From: CAVSWT01 sp963782985
GTDB lineage: Bacteria; Bacteroidota; Ignavibacteria; Ignavibacteriales; Ignavibacteriaceae
Assembly (NCBI GenBank): GCA_963782985.1
Contig: CAWALU010000003.1
Location: 434,001-498,000, forward strand
Length of the DNA: 64,000 nucleotides
Reading direction: 5' to 3'
Positions within the stretch are counted from its first letter, which is position 1. Each line of letters opens with the position of its first letter. The notes under the pieces were generated by a model that saw only the letters and a list, made by a program, of their open reading frames with translations, was not told the origin of the DNA and did no database searches. Positions 10,528-20,710 of this stretch are shown one piece after another. The position numbers were made by a program, and so were the translations under genes.

Positions 10528-11219
10528 TCAATTTACTGCGGAGGCGGGTCCAATTAAAACATATATCCAGCCGGAAATTGCCGCATATTTTGCTCCTCCA
10601 ATGATGACTATCAATAAGGAGCAAAGCGCAATAAAAATATTAATTGAATAGGACCGGATGCTGCCTATAGTTGCCGCTACTTCAATTTTGTTTAAATCAA
10701 TTTCATTCCCTTTTTTATAAGCATGAATGTGAAGCAGCAAAAAGACTGTTACAATAGCAAAGTAACCAAAACCATAAATAATCATTAGCTCATACCATTG
10801 CGAAGAATCCATAATAATATCAACGGGAATATTTAAACCAAGCTCTGAATTTAACAGTCCATAATTAATATAGTCGCCAAAAATTTTAATGGATAGATAT
10901 AAAATAGAACTACAAAAAGAAGTATGGAATTTAAAACTATCGCATAACTATCTTGAATTCCGTAACGGCGGAAAAACAAATAATGCGCGTACCAAATTGC
11001 TATTATGGCAACAAGAGTAATTCCAAATGCAGGGAAGCTCATCATAATATTTGTTAACTCGGTAAAGGAATTTGGAACTTGAAGCGAGACAATAAGCAGC
11101 GTAATTGCAAATGCGAAAACCCCGTCTGTTAAACTTTCCAGGCGCGAACCATCGGCGCCGCGCCATCTAAAATTTTTAGTTTTCCCCACTCCTTTTTTTG
11201 ATAGATTTTCTCGTAACAT
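10528..11219 (-). CDS. TMEM175-like (DUF1211) membrane protein, frameshifted
   Basis: After repair this is a protein of about 230 residues with around six membrane segments. The N-terminal part has the family signature RLESLTDGVFAFAITLL, matching the FSD pore-helix motif of TMEM175 potassium-channel-type proteins, followed by IWYAHYLFFRRYG. The frame stops at 10851 shortly after FYIYPLKF; shifting one base at the A run 10879-10883 gives GDYINYGLLNSELGLNIPVD and continues to YVLIGP near the C-terminus. A missing base is the simplest explanation. Ion-channel activity is known for characterised members and is inferred here. No operon partner is evident. Confidence 0.75.
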
Positions 11220-11319
11220 TTTTGTTGAATATTAAATTTATGAGTTTGTTGTGAGGAACTTTTTATCTTACAATTTGGCGAGCCTATTTATTTGAAAAAC
11301 ATCAACTAAATACAAATAT

Positions 11320-12039
11320 TTATTTCTCAACGCTCATATCTTCGCCGCAGCCGAAAAATATTTTTTCATCTTTAACAACCTGTATCGAGTAATCATATTT
11401 ATCGCCCGACATAACATCAAAGCATTGAGCGGCTGTAATTATTATAGTTATTTTACTCTCGCCTAATACATCAGAGATAGACGATTTAAAAGTTGTAATA
11501 CCATTTTCAAACTCAGGATCGTTGTAAGGATAAATGCTTTTATCATTGCCATATCCTAAATAAAATACAATTTCATTTTTGCTGATTGAAACACGCCACG
11601 GCGGCTCCTCCCCATGTCCGCCAAAAAGTATTTTAAATTCCGGGCAGTCAATTTGATTTTTAAATTTGTCAATAAAATCAACTCCGTAAACAATAAAAGT
11701 ATTTTTATATTTTTCAGATAAGGCTTTATCTTTTGTGGGGAAAATTTCACCCTTTAATTTTACATACGCCGGCTGATGCGTACCTAATCTCAAACCATAA
11801 TATTTTGCGTCTAAGCTTCCGTGTGAACTGTCAACTACCCATAAATCTTCCGAGGTATCGCATAAATGAAGCATACGAACTTGCGAGCCTGAAAAATAAA
11901 TTCCCTCAAATGTTTTAGCGGAAATACTATTGCCGCGGCTTGCGTCAAATTTGCCCGGCTTGTCTTCAGAATTATTGTCATTACTGCATCCGGCTACAAG
12001 CGAAATAAAAAATAAAAGCAAAATTATAAATGGCTTCAA
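11320..12039 (-). CDS. Predicted lipoprotein of unknown function
   Basis: Exported lipoprotein of about 239 residues. I choose the TTG at 12037-12039 because AAGGAG lies four bases upstream and it starts a classical lipoprotein signal, KPFIILLLFFISLVAGC with the lipidated Cys at 18; the longer frame to 12138 has no such support. The mature part begins SNDNNSED, is acidic and beta-rich, and contains GGHGEEPPW around residue 160. I recognise no domain. It lies downstream of the efflux operon with 156 bases between, so a separate transcript is likely. Confidence 0.7.
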   Translation of the reverse strand: MKPFIILLLFFISLVAGCSNDNNSEDKPGKFDASRGNSISAKTFEGIYFSGSQVRMLHLCDTSEDLWVVDSSHGSLDAKYYGLRLGTHQPAYVKLKGEIFPTKDKALSEKYKNTFIVYGVDFIDKFKNQIDCPEFKILFGGHGEEPPWRVSISKNEIVFYLGYGNDKSIYPYNDPEFENGITTFKSSISDVLGESKITIIITAAQCFDVMSGDKYDYSIQVVKDEKIFFGCGEDMSVEK

Positions 12040-12195
12040 AGCTCTCCTTAGCGTCAAATTTATTTTAATATTTATAAATTTAAACAAATTTGATAAACAA
12101 ATGTATTGATAAATACAGGAGAGAACCTTATTTAACAAGTTTACAAGCCTTAAATAAATTTTAGAGTTGCATTAAAACTTTTATCTCATCTGAGA

Positions 12196-13512
12196 TTAAT
12201 ATTCTTTCACAAGCTGTCCGCTTATTCGCAGCAATTCTGTTTCGGCATTCTTTGCTTCAAACTGGGCGGCAACCAAACGGCTTTTCGCATTAATTAATTG
12301 GCGCTGTGTTTCACGAAACTCAAGCGGCGTAATCCCTCCCAGCTTTAATCTTTCCAACCCTATCTCCACATTTTCTTCGGCTACTTTGTAATTTTCCGCT
12401 TCCAATTTTACAAGCTGCAAGCTGCTAACATATTTTTCATAAGAGTTTGAAAGTTCTGCATTTACAGTGTTTTGTGTTTGGTTAAAATTAAGTTCATTAA
12501 TTTTAGTTGAAATCTCCGCGTTCTCAATTGCGGTTTTAGTGGCTAAACCATTAAATAAATTAATTGAAGCTGACGCGCCGTAATAAAATCCAAAACTTTT
12601 ATTGCTTGTAACAAATCCCGCCTCCGCGGTTGATTTGGAAAAATCATATCCGGCGTTCAAACTAATGATTGGAAAAATATCCGCGCGCGCTAATCTTAAT
12701 TCCGAATCAGAAATAATTTTATTTTGTCGGGCAATAATTAAATCGCTGTTTTGCTGTAAGGTTGAATTTTTTAATTCATCAATTGAAAGATCTTCGTTTA
12801 TTAAAATTGTGTCAGTTACATTAAAATCAGAATTAACTTCGCTCCCCATTAAATGATTAAGTAAAATTTTAGATTGCTTTAATTTTAATTCTTCTGAAAG
12901 AAGCGAAGACTTATCTTCATTTAAATCTACCTGCGCCTGAAGAAGATCAAACTTTGAAGCGGAGCCAAGTTGTTTTTTATCTTCAGCAATTCTCAACCTC
13001 TCTTCAGAAATTTTTATGCTTTGATTTAAAACTTCCATTACCTGCCGCTCGCGCACAATGTTGTAGTAAGTAGAAATTATTTGAGAAATATTATATTCAA
13101 CTTCCGCTTTGAATTTTGTCTCGCCTACTTTTTTTAATTCTTTTAGACGGTCCAGATTTGCAAACATTCTTAAGCCGTCAAATATAGTCCAGTTTAATCC
13201 AATCCCTGCGTCGTAGCTCGTTGATTTAGCTCCCGATCTATCTACGACTGTCCCGTTTAAATAATTTTGTTTTGTTGTAGTTGATCTTTTAGAATAACTG
13301 CCATCGGCGTCTAAGCTCGGCAAAAATCCGGCGTTGCCAATTGAAGAATTATTATCCGAAATTTCTTTTTCACTCTTTGCAATATTGATGGAAAAATTAT
13401 TTGACAACGCAATTTTAACGGCGTCATTTACTGTAAGAAGATTTTGAGAATAGGATTCGCTTAAAGAAATAAATAAAATTAATATTGTTATTAAAAATGT
13501 TTTATGCGCCAT
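12196..13512 (-). CDS. TolC-family outer membrane efflux protein
   Basis: A 438-residue outer membrane factor: signal peptide (AHKTFLITILILFISLSES), then the two-fold repeated helical/beta pattern of the OEP family (ALSNNFSINIAKSEKEISDNN in the first half, QNTVNAELSNSYEKY in the second). Such proteins trimerise to form the exit duct for RND pumps. It is the last gene of an adaptor-pump-duct operon, 42 bases after the RND gene. The substrate cannot be read from the sequence. Confidence 0.93.
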   Translation of the reverse strand: MAHKTFLITILILFISLSESYSQNLLTVNDAVKIALSNNFSINIAKSEKEISDNNSSIGNAGFLPSLDADGSYSKRSTTTKQNYLNGTVVDRSGAKSTSYDAGIGLNWTIFDGLRMFANLDRLKELKKVGETKFKAEVEYNISQIISTYYNIVRERQVMEVLNQSIKISEERLRIAEDKKQLGSASKFDLLQAQVDLNEDKSSLLSEELKLKQSKILLNHLMGSEVNSDFNVTDTILINEDLSIDELKNSTLQQNSDLIIARQNKIISDSELRLARADIFPIISLNAGYDFSKSTAEAGFVTSNKSFGFYYGASASINLFNGLATKTAIENAEISTKINELNFNQTQNTVNAELSNSYEKYVSSLQLVKLEAENYKVAEENVEIGLERLKLGGITPLEFRETQRQLINAKSRLVAAQFEAKNAETELLRISGQLVKEY

Positions 13513-13554
13513 ATTTAGAATTAATAATTGATGAGCTAAAAAATGTTAAAATAA

Positions 13555-16500
13555 TTATTTGTCGATTGTTCGAACTTCGTTTACATCGTAATCACTTTCC
13601 TGTTCTGTTACATTTGAAACCGAAGCTTCCTTCCGTGATAAATAAGTATAGATTGCGGGGATAACCATCAAAGTTAAAAATGTAGAAAATATTAATCCGC
13701 CTATAACCGCAATGCCCATAGATACGCGGCTTTCAGAGCCGGCGCCTAAGGCAAGCGCGATTGGAAGTATGCCTAAAATTGTTGATAAGCTGGTCATCAA
13801 GATTGGTCTTAACCTTGCAACGGAAGCATACTTAATTGCTTCCAGCCTATTCATTCCCGCAGCTTTTCTTTGGTTAGCAAACTCAACAATTAAAATTCCA
13901 TTTTTTGTAACGAGACCGATCAACATAATTATTCCAATCTCGCTAAAAATATTTAGAGTTTGGTTGAAGAACCAAAGTGAAAACAGCGCGCCTGCCAACG
14001 CTAAAGGAACGGTTAAAAGTATTATAAACGGATCTCTAAAACTTTCAAACTGAGCCGCCAGCACAAGATAAATTAAGCCCAGCGCGAGTAAAAAAGCGAA
14101 CGCTAAACTTGAAGAACTTTCGGCATAATCTTTTGAAGGTCCATCTAATGAAGTTGAAAAAGTTTCATCCAAAGTTTTTGAAGCAACATCTTCCATTGCT
14201 TTTATTCCGTCGCCAATAGTTTTGCCGGGCGCTAATCCCGCAAGCACAGTAGCGGACACATATCTGTTAAACCTATAAAGCTGAGGCGGCGTGCTTTGTT
14301 CAACCAATGAAATTACATTGTCCAGCTGCACTAATTCGCCTCGGGAATTTTTAACATAAAGCGATCTCAAATCAATTGGCGCGTCTCTCTTCTCGCGAAG
14401 GAATTGCCCTATAACCTGGTACTGTTTTCCATCTTTAATAAAAAAGCCAAACCGCTGTCCGCTGAAAGCAGCTTGAATAGTTTGAGCAATATCCATTGTG
14501 GAAACGCCGATGTCCCGCGCGCGCTGCCTGTTGATAGTTAATTTTAATTCAGGCTTGTTGAATTTTAAATTAACATCCACAATTGCAAAAGTTGGATTTG
14601 TTCTTGCTTCATCTAAAAATTTTGGAAGAACCTCTTCCAGCTTTTTAAAATTGGGAGCTTGAATAACAAACTGAACGGGAAGTCCGCCCCTTCTTCCTCC
14701 GATTGTTTGCGGCTGTGTAACGTAAACGCGAGCGCCTGTTAATTGGGAAATGTCTTCGGTTAAATCATCTGCAATTTGCCGCTGCGATTTTTCTCTTTTG
14801 TGAGGATCGGCTAAAATGATTGCGCCAAAACCGGAATTTACTGAACTGGAAGCGCCGAAGCCGGGAGAGGTTACGGAAATAATTGCATCTTTTTCTGAGC
14901 CTAATGAATCGTCTAACACTTGAACTAATTTATCCATAAACACGCTCATATAATCGAACGAAGCTCCTTCCGGCGCGCTTACCGCTAATGACAAACGGCT
15001 TCTATCTTCAAGCGGCGCTAATTCAGTTGGAATCAATTCAAAGAAAAGAACAATCGCTATAATGGAAACCAGCATAACTACAAACGACAGCCATCTTATT
15101 TTTAAAAAAGATTCGAGCGAGTTTTTGTAAACGCTGTTCATCTTTACAAAGAAAGGTTCCGTTTTATTATAAAACCAATTATGTTTTTCTCTTCGCTTTA
15201 AAATTTTTGAGCTTAACATTGGCGTTAATGTAAGCGCAACAAATGAAGATATAATTACGGAGCCGGCAATAACAATTCCGAATTCTCGAAACAATCTTCC
15301 CGTTAATCCCGAAAGAAAAATAACCGGCATAAATACGGCGGCAAGAGCTACTGTTGTAGAAACTACCGCAAAGAATATTTCGGCGGAACCTTTTTTAGCC
15401 GCTTCGGCGGGATACATTTTATTTTCAATTTTTGTGTAGATGTTTTCTAATACTACAATTGCATCGTCTACTACAATTCCAATAGCCAGCACAATTCCCA
15501 AAAGAGTTAATACGTTTATTGAAAAATTTGCGGCGTACATAATAAAGAATGCGCCGATAAGTGAAATTGGAATTGCAATTACGGGAATAATGGTTGTACG
15601 CCAGTCGCGCAAGAAAAGAAAAATAATTAATACCACCAAAGAGAACGCCAAAATTATCGTCTGCTTAACTTCAGTTATGGATTCTTTAATATAAGATGTA
15701 ACGTCAAATCCAATCCCGGTTTTAATATCGGAAGGCAAATCTTTTTTAATCTGCTCAACTCGTTTATAAAATTCATCGGTGATGGCAATATTGTTTGCGC
15801 CGGGTTGAGCAACCAGCACAACCCCAACCATCGGTACGCCGTCGCGTTTTAAAACGGTGCGCAAATTTTCCGCGCCAAGTTCGGCTCTGCCAATATCTTT
15901 AAATCTAATTATGCTTCCGTTTGATGATGAAATAATTAGATCATTAAATTCATCTTCCGACTGCAAGCGTCCGATAGTTCTAATTGAAAGCTCCGTATTG
16001 TTCCCTTCAATTGAACCGGTTGGCAGTTCTACGTTCTCTCTATTCAAAGCATTTTTAACGTCAAGCGGAGTTAAGTTGTACGCGGAAAGTTTTGCAGGGT
16101 CCATCCACAAACGCATAGCATATTTTTTTTCACCCCAAATTTGAACGCTGCTTACTCCGGGTATTGTTTGAAGACGTTCTTTAAAAAGATTATTTGCAAT
16201 TTCAGTAAGCTGCAAAAGATTTCTGGTATCGCTTTGAACATTTAAAAATACAATTGGCGTAGCGTCGGCATCAGCCTTAGAGACAATCGGCGTTTCAATA
16301 TCAGGCGGTAAATTATTTAAAGCTCTTGACACTCTATCTCTTACATCGTTGGCGGCTGTTTCCAGATCAACATCAATATTAAATTCAACGGTGAGTGTGC
16401 TTCTGCCGTCTCTGCTGACTGACGTAAGCGATCTAATTCCCGCAATACCGTTTATTGATTCTTCCAGCGGTTCGGTAATTTGAGATTCAATTATATCGGC

Positions 16501-16665
16501 ATTTGCGCCAATGTAGGTTGTGGCTACTGTAATAATCGGCGGATCAACGGAAGGATATTCGCGCACGCCAAGAAAGGTATAGCCTAAAATGCCGAATACT
16601 AAAATTACAATTGACATTACAATTGCAAGCACTGGTCGCCGTATGCTAAGCGAAGATAAACTCAT
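13555..16665 (-). CDS. RND efflux transporter, AcrB/MexB (HAE1) type
   Basis: A full-length (1036 residue) inner membrane resistance-nodulation-division pump with the normal twelve-helix layout and two large periplasmic loops. The N-terminus RRPVLAIVMSIVILVFGILG and the TM4 sequence GIVLAIGIVVDDAIVVLENI, with the paired aspartates of the proton relay, are clear. The C-terminal half repeats the pattern (GLVTKNGILIVEFANQ). The HAE1 class usually exports hydrophobic or amphiphilic compounds; substrate not predictable. It sits 11 bases after the adaptor gene and before the TolC gene, in an intact three-gene operon. Confidence 0.95.
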   Translation of the reverse strand: MSLSSLSIRRPVLAIVMSIVILVFGILGYTFLGVREYPSVDPPIITVATTYIGANADIIESQITEPLEESINGIAGIRSLTSVSRDGRSTLTVEFNIDVDLETAANDVRDRVSRALNNLPPDIETPIVSKADADATPIVFLNVQSDTRNLLQLTEIANNLFKERLQTIPGVSSVQIWGEKKYAMRLWMDPAKLSAYNLTPLDVKNALNRENVELPTGSIEGNNTELSIRTIGRLQSEDEFNDLIISSSNGSIIRFKDIGRAELGAENLRTVLKRDGVPMVGVVLVAQPGANNIAITDEFYKRVEQIKKDLPSDIKTGIGFDVTSYIKESITEVKQTIILAFSLVVLIIFLFLRDWRTTIIPVIAIPISLIGAFFIMYAANFSINVLTLLGIVLAIGIVVDDAIVVLENIYTKIENKMYPAEAAKKGSAEIFFAVVSTTVALAAVFMPVIFLSGLTGRLFREFGIVIAGSVIISSFVALTLTPMLSSKILKRREKHNWFYNKTEPFFVKMNSVYKNSLESFLKIRWLSFVVMLVSIIAIVLFFELIPTELAPLEDRSRLSLAVSAPEGASFDYMSVFMDKLVQVLDDSLGSEKDAIISVTSPGFGASSSVNSGFGAIILADPHKREKSQRQIADDLTEDISQLTGARVYVTQPQTIGGRRGGLPVQFVIQAPNFKKLEEVLPKFLDEARTNPTFAIVDVNLKFNKPELKLTINRQRARDIGVSTMDIAQTIQAAFSGQRFGFFIKDGKQYQVIGQFLREKRDAPIDLRSLYVKNSRGELVQLDNVISLVEQSTPPQLYRFNRYVSATVLAGLAPGKTIGDGIKAMEDVASKTLDETFSTSLDGPSKDYAESSSSLAFAFLLALGLIYLVLAAQFESFRDPFIILLTVPLALAGALFSLWFFNQTLNIFSEIGIIMLIGLVTKNGILIVEFANQRKAAGMNRLEAIKYASVARLRPILMTSLSTILGILPIALALGAGSESRVSMGIAVIGGLIFSTFLTLMVIPAIYTYLSRKEASVSNVTEQESDYDVNEVRTIDK

Positions 16666-16676
16666 ATAATTTTTTT

Positions 16677-17741
16677 CTAATTAAATTCTGAAATTGAAAC
16701 TGCGGCTCCGGGGCGTATTTGCAAAATACCGGAAGTTATTAATGTATCATTTGCGTTGAGTCCATTTGTAACTTGAACGTAAGCATCCGATCTAATTCCA
16801 AGGTCCACATTTTGCGATGTTACTTTTCCCGATTTATAAAGGAAAACTTTTTGTCCTTTTAATTCTGGAACTATAGCTTGAGTGGGCACAAGCAAAGCGT
16901 TTTTTATTTTATCTAAAACAAGAGTAACATCGGCGAATGAACCGGGTAAAATTTTGCCGGATGGATTAGAATAAACAGCTCTAATTTTTAGCGTACGCGT
17001 TACCGGATCAATTTTAGGTTCTATTGCATAAACTTTAGCTTTATATTCTTCTTCATCGCCTACTACTTTAAAGTTTACCTGATCTCCAACTTTAACTGAG
17101 CCGGTGTATTTTTCAGGAATAGAAAAATCAATTTTGATGGGATTAATATTTTGAAGACTTGCAATAATTGTGGATGGAGTTATGATGCTTCCTTCGCTTA
17201 CATTTTTCAAACCTACAATTCCGTTAAAGGGCGCTCTGATTTCCGATTTATCAATTTGCGCTTTTATCAAATCTACTTCCGCTTTGCTAACGTTAAGTTG
17301 ATTAAGCGCGTCGTCGTATTCTTCCTGGCTAATTGCTTCTTTTTCAAATAATTTTTTTTGACGATATTCTTTATCTTTAATTAATTCCAGTTTGTATTTT
17401 TCTCTCGTTAGCTGCGCCTGTAATTCAGCGTCATTAATTTTAACGAGCAGATCGCCTTTTGTTACGCGGCTGCCTTCTTTAAAAGCAATATTAATAATTC
17501 TACCCGAGACCTCGCTTTTTAAATCAACTTCTTCATTAGCCAAAACAGTTCCGCTGGTAATTACATTGTTGCCGAGTTCCTGTGGTTTTACAATATGAGC
17601 TGTTACCGGGACTGAAGAATTTTTATTTTGGGCGGATTTTCTTTCTCCAGCTTCCGACGATTTAGATTTGCTGATAATTAAAAAAATTACCGCCGCCACT
17701 AAAACAACAAGAATGATAGTTAAGGTTTTTTTGTTTTTCAT
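16677..17741 (-). CDS. RND efflux periplasmic adaptor (membrane fusion protein)
   Basis: A 354-residue adaptor with an N-terminal membrane anchor (LTIILVVLVAAVIFLII), a split lipoyl domain (VDLKSEVSGRIINIAFKEGS and IRAPFNGIVGLKNVSEG) flanking a coiled-coil hairpin at about 110-165, and beta-barrel and membrane-proximal domains ending in GILQIRPGAAVSI. It bridges the RND pump and TolC duct in the periplasm. First gene of the operon; its upstream DNA carries the rpmE2 terminator, so it needs its own promoter in 17742-17832. Confidence 0.93.
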   Translation of the reverse strand: MKNKKTLTIILVVLVAAVIFLIISKSKSSEAGERKSAQNKNSSVPVTAHIVKPQELGNNVITSGTVLANEEVDLKSEVSGRIINIAFKEGSRVTKGDLLVKINDAELQAQLTREKYKLELIKDKEYRQKKLFEKEAISQEEYDDALNQLNVSKAEVDLIKAQIDKSEIRAPFNGIVGLKNVSEGSIITPSTIIASLQNINPIKIDFSIPEKYTGSVKVGDQVNFKVVGDEEEYKAKVYAIEPKIDPVTRTLKIRAVYSNPSGKILPGSFADVTLVLDKIKNALLVPTQAIVPELKGQKVFLYKSGKVTSQNVDLGIRSDAYVQVTNGLNANDTLITSGILQIRPGAAVSISEFN

Positions 17742-17832
17742 ATAAGAATTGTTGGATGTAAAAATTGAAAGCCAAAATTGATTATTAAATCTAAAGAAAT
17801 CAACTTAAAAAAATTAGCAGTTTAAAATAATA

Positions 17833-17852
17833 AAGCCGGATAAAACCGGCTT
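17833..17852 (-). terminator. Rho-independent terminator of rpmE2
   Basis: A perfect 7-bp stem AAGCCGG/CCGGCTT with a six-base loop, 28 bases after the rpmE2 stop and followed on the minus strand by TATTATTTT. Confidence 0.75.
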
Positions 17853-17880
17853 AAAAACTATAAACAAAAATTAAATCAAA

Positions 17881-18126
17881 TTATTTTTTAGCATATTTTT
17901 TCTTGAACTTCTCAACTCGTCCTGCGGTATCTAATAATTTTTGTTTGCCTGTAAAAAACGGATGCGAAGCGCTTGAAATTTCCAGCTTAACTAAAGGATA
18001 AGTATTTCCGTCTTCCCATTTAATACTGTCTTCAGTTTGAATAGTTGACTTTGTTAAAATTGTATAATCAGCCGAAGAATCTTGAAAAACAACCGGTCTA
18101 TAATTTGGGTGAATTCCTTTTTTCAT
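17881..18126 (-). CDS. rpmE2: Ribosomal protein bL31, type B
   Basis: An 81-residue large-subunit ribosomal protein. It opens MKKGIHPNYRPVVFQD and has SSASHPFFTGKQKLLDTAGRVEKFKKKY at the end. It lacks the CxxC zinc pairs of type A L31, which defines type B (zinc-independent). Monocistronic, with a terminator just downstream. In other bacteria type B copies are induced under zinc limitation; no Zur-like box was recognised here. Confidence 0.95.
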   Translation of the reverse strand: MKKGIHPNYRPVVFQDSSADYTILTKSTIQTEDSIKWEDGNTYPLVKLEISSASHPFFTGKQKLLDTAGRVEKFKKKYAKK

Positions 18127-18229
18127 AAAACTAATACCTAAATATTTTATCTTTTTAAAAATGTAGCGTCAAATATAGCCAAGTAACTCTTAAAATCCAA
18201 TGAAAAATTTTATTCTATATTTTACCTTT

Positions 18230-18808
18230 TTAATGATTTTTATACGAATTTAACAATTTTTCTCTTAGCTGTTCAATTACTTTTTTATCTTCTTTGCTTA
18301 AATGAATCTGTCTAAAATTCAACCCGCTTTTATTTATTGCAAAAGATGCTTTGGCGGAATTTGTGGAAGAATATTGCGGAAGAGTGCCCGAATATTGCCG
18401 GCTATAATTTTCATCGGAATCTTTTTTGTTTTCATTAGCCGTAGAACTTATATCTTTGTCCCCGCTTAAATTATCTTTGGGTTCCGACATTAAATCCTTT
18501 AATGAAATTTTATTGCTGGAAATTAAATCCTGTCTTTCGCGCGGCGCGGCTAAAAGCGGATCGTCAGAAAAATCATTATTATTATTTAAAACAAAGAGCA
18601 TAATTACAGCAATAACTCCCAGCGCCGCAGACGGAACAAAACGATTCCAAAAACTTGATTTTGATTTTACTTTTTCAGTCTTAAAATCTTCGGAATTAAT
18701 TTTGCGCATTAAATCCGCCTCAAAATATTTTGGCGCAGAAACTTTTTGCAAACGCTTTAAATTTTCAATTACATCTTTGTATTGCGAATCACTTTTTTCT
18801 AAATCCAT
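18230..18808 (-). CDS. Putative membrane-anchored anti-sigma factor
   Basis: A 192-residue protein with a soluble N-terminal region (YKDVIENLKRLQKVSAPKYF), one membrane helix at about 66-81 (SAALGVIAVIMLFVL) and a low-complexity Ser/Asp-rich tail ending in a charged segment, HLSKEDKKVIEQLREKL. No zinc-binding HxxxCxxC motif is visible. The role is inferred from position: it directly follows the ECF sigma gene (45-base gap) and has the single-helix topology typical of anti-sigma factors. It could also be an unrelated regulator of that locus. Confidence 0.6.
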   Translation of the reverse strand: MDLEKSDSQYKDVIENLKRLQKVSAPKYFEADLMRKINSEDFKTEKVKSKSSFWNRFVPSAALGVIAVIMLFVLNNNNDFSDDPLLAAPRERQDLISSNKISLKDLMSEPKDNLSGDKDISSTANENKKDSDENYSRQYSGTLPQYSSTNSAKASFAINKSGLNFRQIHLSKEDKKVIEQLREKLLNSYKNH

Positions 18809-18827
18809 TTTTACACCTTATGCTTTA

Positions 18828-18857
18828 ACTTATACCTATACTTATACTTGAACTCAT
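18828..18857. repeat. Hexamer-periodic repeat (ACTTAT-type, five units)
   Basis: Five consecutive six-base units, ACTTAT, ACCTAT, ACTTAT, ACTTGA and ACTCAT, lie between the sigma and anti-sigma genes and run over the sigma stop codon. Related hexamer strings occur at 41185-41252 and 55065-55094. Confidence 0.7.
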
Positions 18858-19441
18858 TCTTTATAAATATCCTTCAGCATTTTTTGCAGTTGAGCGCGAC
18901 CTCTATTAATTCGCGATTTAACTGTGCCGACGGTAATGCCTGTAATTTCCGAAATCTCTTCGTATGACAAATCCTGCACATCCCTTAAAATTACCATCTC
19001 TCTATAAGCAGGTGAAACTTTTAAAATTGCTTTTTGAATAATTTCATCTTTAATTCCGCTGTCGGTAATTACATCGGGGCGATAGCTTTCATCCGGTATA
19101 TCAAAATTTTCATTTTTATCTTCGCCAAAAGCGTTGATAGAAAAAATACTTCGCCGTTTTCGTTTTTGATATTCAGTGCGGGCTAAGTTTCCGGCGATAG
19201 TGTAAATCCACGTAGAAAATTTTGCGATGGAATTGTATGAATCTTTGTATCTAAAAACTTTTATAAATGTTTCCTGAACAACATCTACACAAGCCTCATA
19301 ATCGCCAAGAAATCTAAAAACAAAATTTGTTAATGGATTTTTAAATCTTTCAACTAAAATTTCAAACGCGCGCGTTGTATTGTTTGTTTGAAATTCCAGG
19401 ATTAATTCTTCATCTGTAAATTCAGCGAGCGATTTTTCCAC
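18854..19441 (-). CDS. ECF-type RNA polymerase sigma factor (sigma-E like)
   Basis: A 195-residue extracytoplasmic-function sigma factor. Region 2 spans about 25-95 (FEILVERFKNPLTNFVFRF, DVVQETFIKVF) and region 4 about 135-190 (YREMVILRDVQDLSYEEI, GTVKSRINRGRAQLQ), with the usual short linker. It should direct RNA polymerase to a stress regulon, probably envelope-related because its partner is membrane-anchored. The pair forms an operon and may autoregulate; I could not identify a matching promoter. Confidence 0.93.
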   Translation of the reverse strand: MEKSLAEFTDEELILEFQTNNTTRAFEILVERFKNPLTNFVFRFLGDYEACVDVVQETFIKVFRYKDSYNSIAKFSTWIYTIAGNLARTEYQKRKRRSIFSINAFGEDKNENFDIPDESYRPDVITDSGIKDEIIQKAILKVSPAYREMVILRDVQDLSYEEISEITGITVGTVKSRINRGRAQLQKMLKDIYKE

Positions 19442-19602
19442 TGACGGTTTTTATACTTTCTTTAAAATGAATTGTTTCATTAATAGGACAATAAAATAAA
19501 TAATTTTATTTTAATCGGAAAATGTTTGATTATTTGAGAGAATCAAAGTTATTGACCGTCCTCTTTTTTGTACAAATTTATTTTTGTTTGATATGTAAAA
19601 GT

Positions 19603-20617
19603 CTAAGTTAAAATTTCACCAATTAATATTGTAATCAAAGTTTTGGATTCCACAGAAGTGGTTTTGATTGAAAGATCCGCTTTCAGCAAAGCTTTAGAAA
19701 TATTAAACAAATCATTATCAGAATAAAGCGAAGCCGCCTTTAAATAATTTTTAAGATAAAAAGGATGAGTTCCTATTTTTCTCGCGGTTTCGTATTCATT
19801 ATTATTTTTAAGTCGAAGTTCCTTTAGCCGCGCAAGCTGTGTAAAATATCTTGTAAGCATAAAAACAATTTGAGTTGGTTCGCTTCCTTTCTCTAAAAGA
19901 TTATACGAAATTTTTAAAGCATTAGATTTTTGCTTTTCTGCTAGCGCATTTTGAAGATCAAATATATTAAATTCTTTAAGCGAAGTGGAAAGTGATTTGA
20001 TTGCTTCTAATGTTATTTCCTTTTTATCTTCTAAAAAAATAAAAATTTTTTCTAACTGCGCTTCCAGCAGACTCCTATTTTCTCCAACAATGTCCACCAA
20101 AACTTGCGCGTTGGCAGAGGAAAGAGTTCTTTTATTTTGTGAAGAATAATTAATCAGCCAGGCAATTAAACTGTCGCCTTTTAATTCTTTTGCTTCAAAA
20201 ATAAAATTGTTTTGTAGAAGAGATTTGTACGGCTCGGAATCGAGACTTGTAATTTTCCCTTCGTGTATAAATATGATTGTTGTAAAATCAGCGGGAGATT
20301 TTAGGTATGAAACAAGATTTTTTTTATCCCTAACTTTTTCAAATTCTTTTAAACGTGATTATTTTTTTTTCTGAGCCGAAAGGAAAAGCGGAAGCAAAAT
20401 TTAAAACTTCAATCAGATTGGCGCTGTCGCCGTAAAAAGTTTCCTTATCAAAATCAGAAGTAATAAATGGCTGAATTGTATTTTGAATAAGACTGACCGC
20501 ATTAGAAATACTGAAAGAATCCTCCCCAAAAAAATAATATACCGGAAGAAAATTATCCTTCTTTAGATTTTTTATTGCCTCCGAAATTGGCGCCGCTGAT
20601 TTTTTACTTTTGGCCAT
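19603..20617 (-). CDS. holA: DNA polymerase III subunit delta (frameshifted)
   Basis: The two halves together give about 337 residues, normal for HolA (343 in E. coli). The N-terminal part has LPVYYFFGEDSFSI, the usual opening of the clamp-loader delta subunit; the C-terminal half includes VDIVGENRSLLEAQLEK and QIVFMLTRYFTQLARLKEL. The first frame ends at 20339 after ITFKRI; removing one base in the T run 20347-20350 gives KEFEKVRDKKNLVSYLKSP and an open frame to 19603. HolA opens the beta clamp and is normally essential, so an assembly error is more likely than a true break. Confidence 0.85.
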
Positions 20618-20710
20618 TTTTAGAATTTAATTTTTCATATTTAAATAAACGAATGAAGGGGAAAAATAATCAAATCCATTGATCTATTGAAACAAACTAT
20701 TTTTTGTTTT

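Noticed and set aside
13712..14053. 113-codon plus-strand frame inside the RND transporter gene
   Set aside because: The RND reading frame is complete and conserved; the opposite frame is open by composition only.
18426..18851. 141-codon plus-strand frame opposite the anti-sigma gene
   Set aside because: Serine- and lysine-rich shadow without a ribosome site; the minus-strand gene has operon context and a membrane helix.
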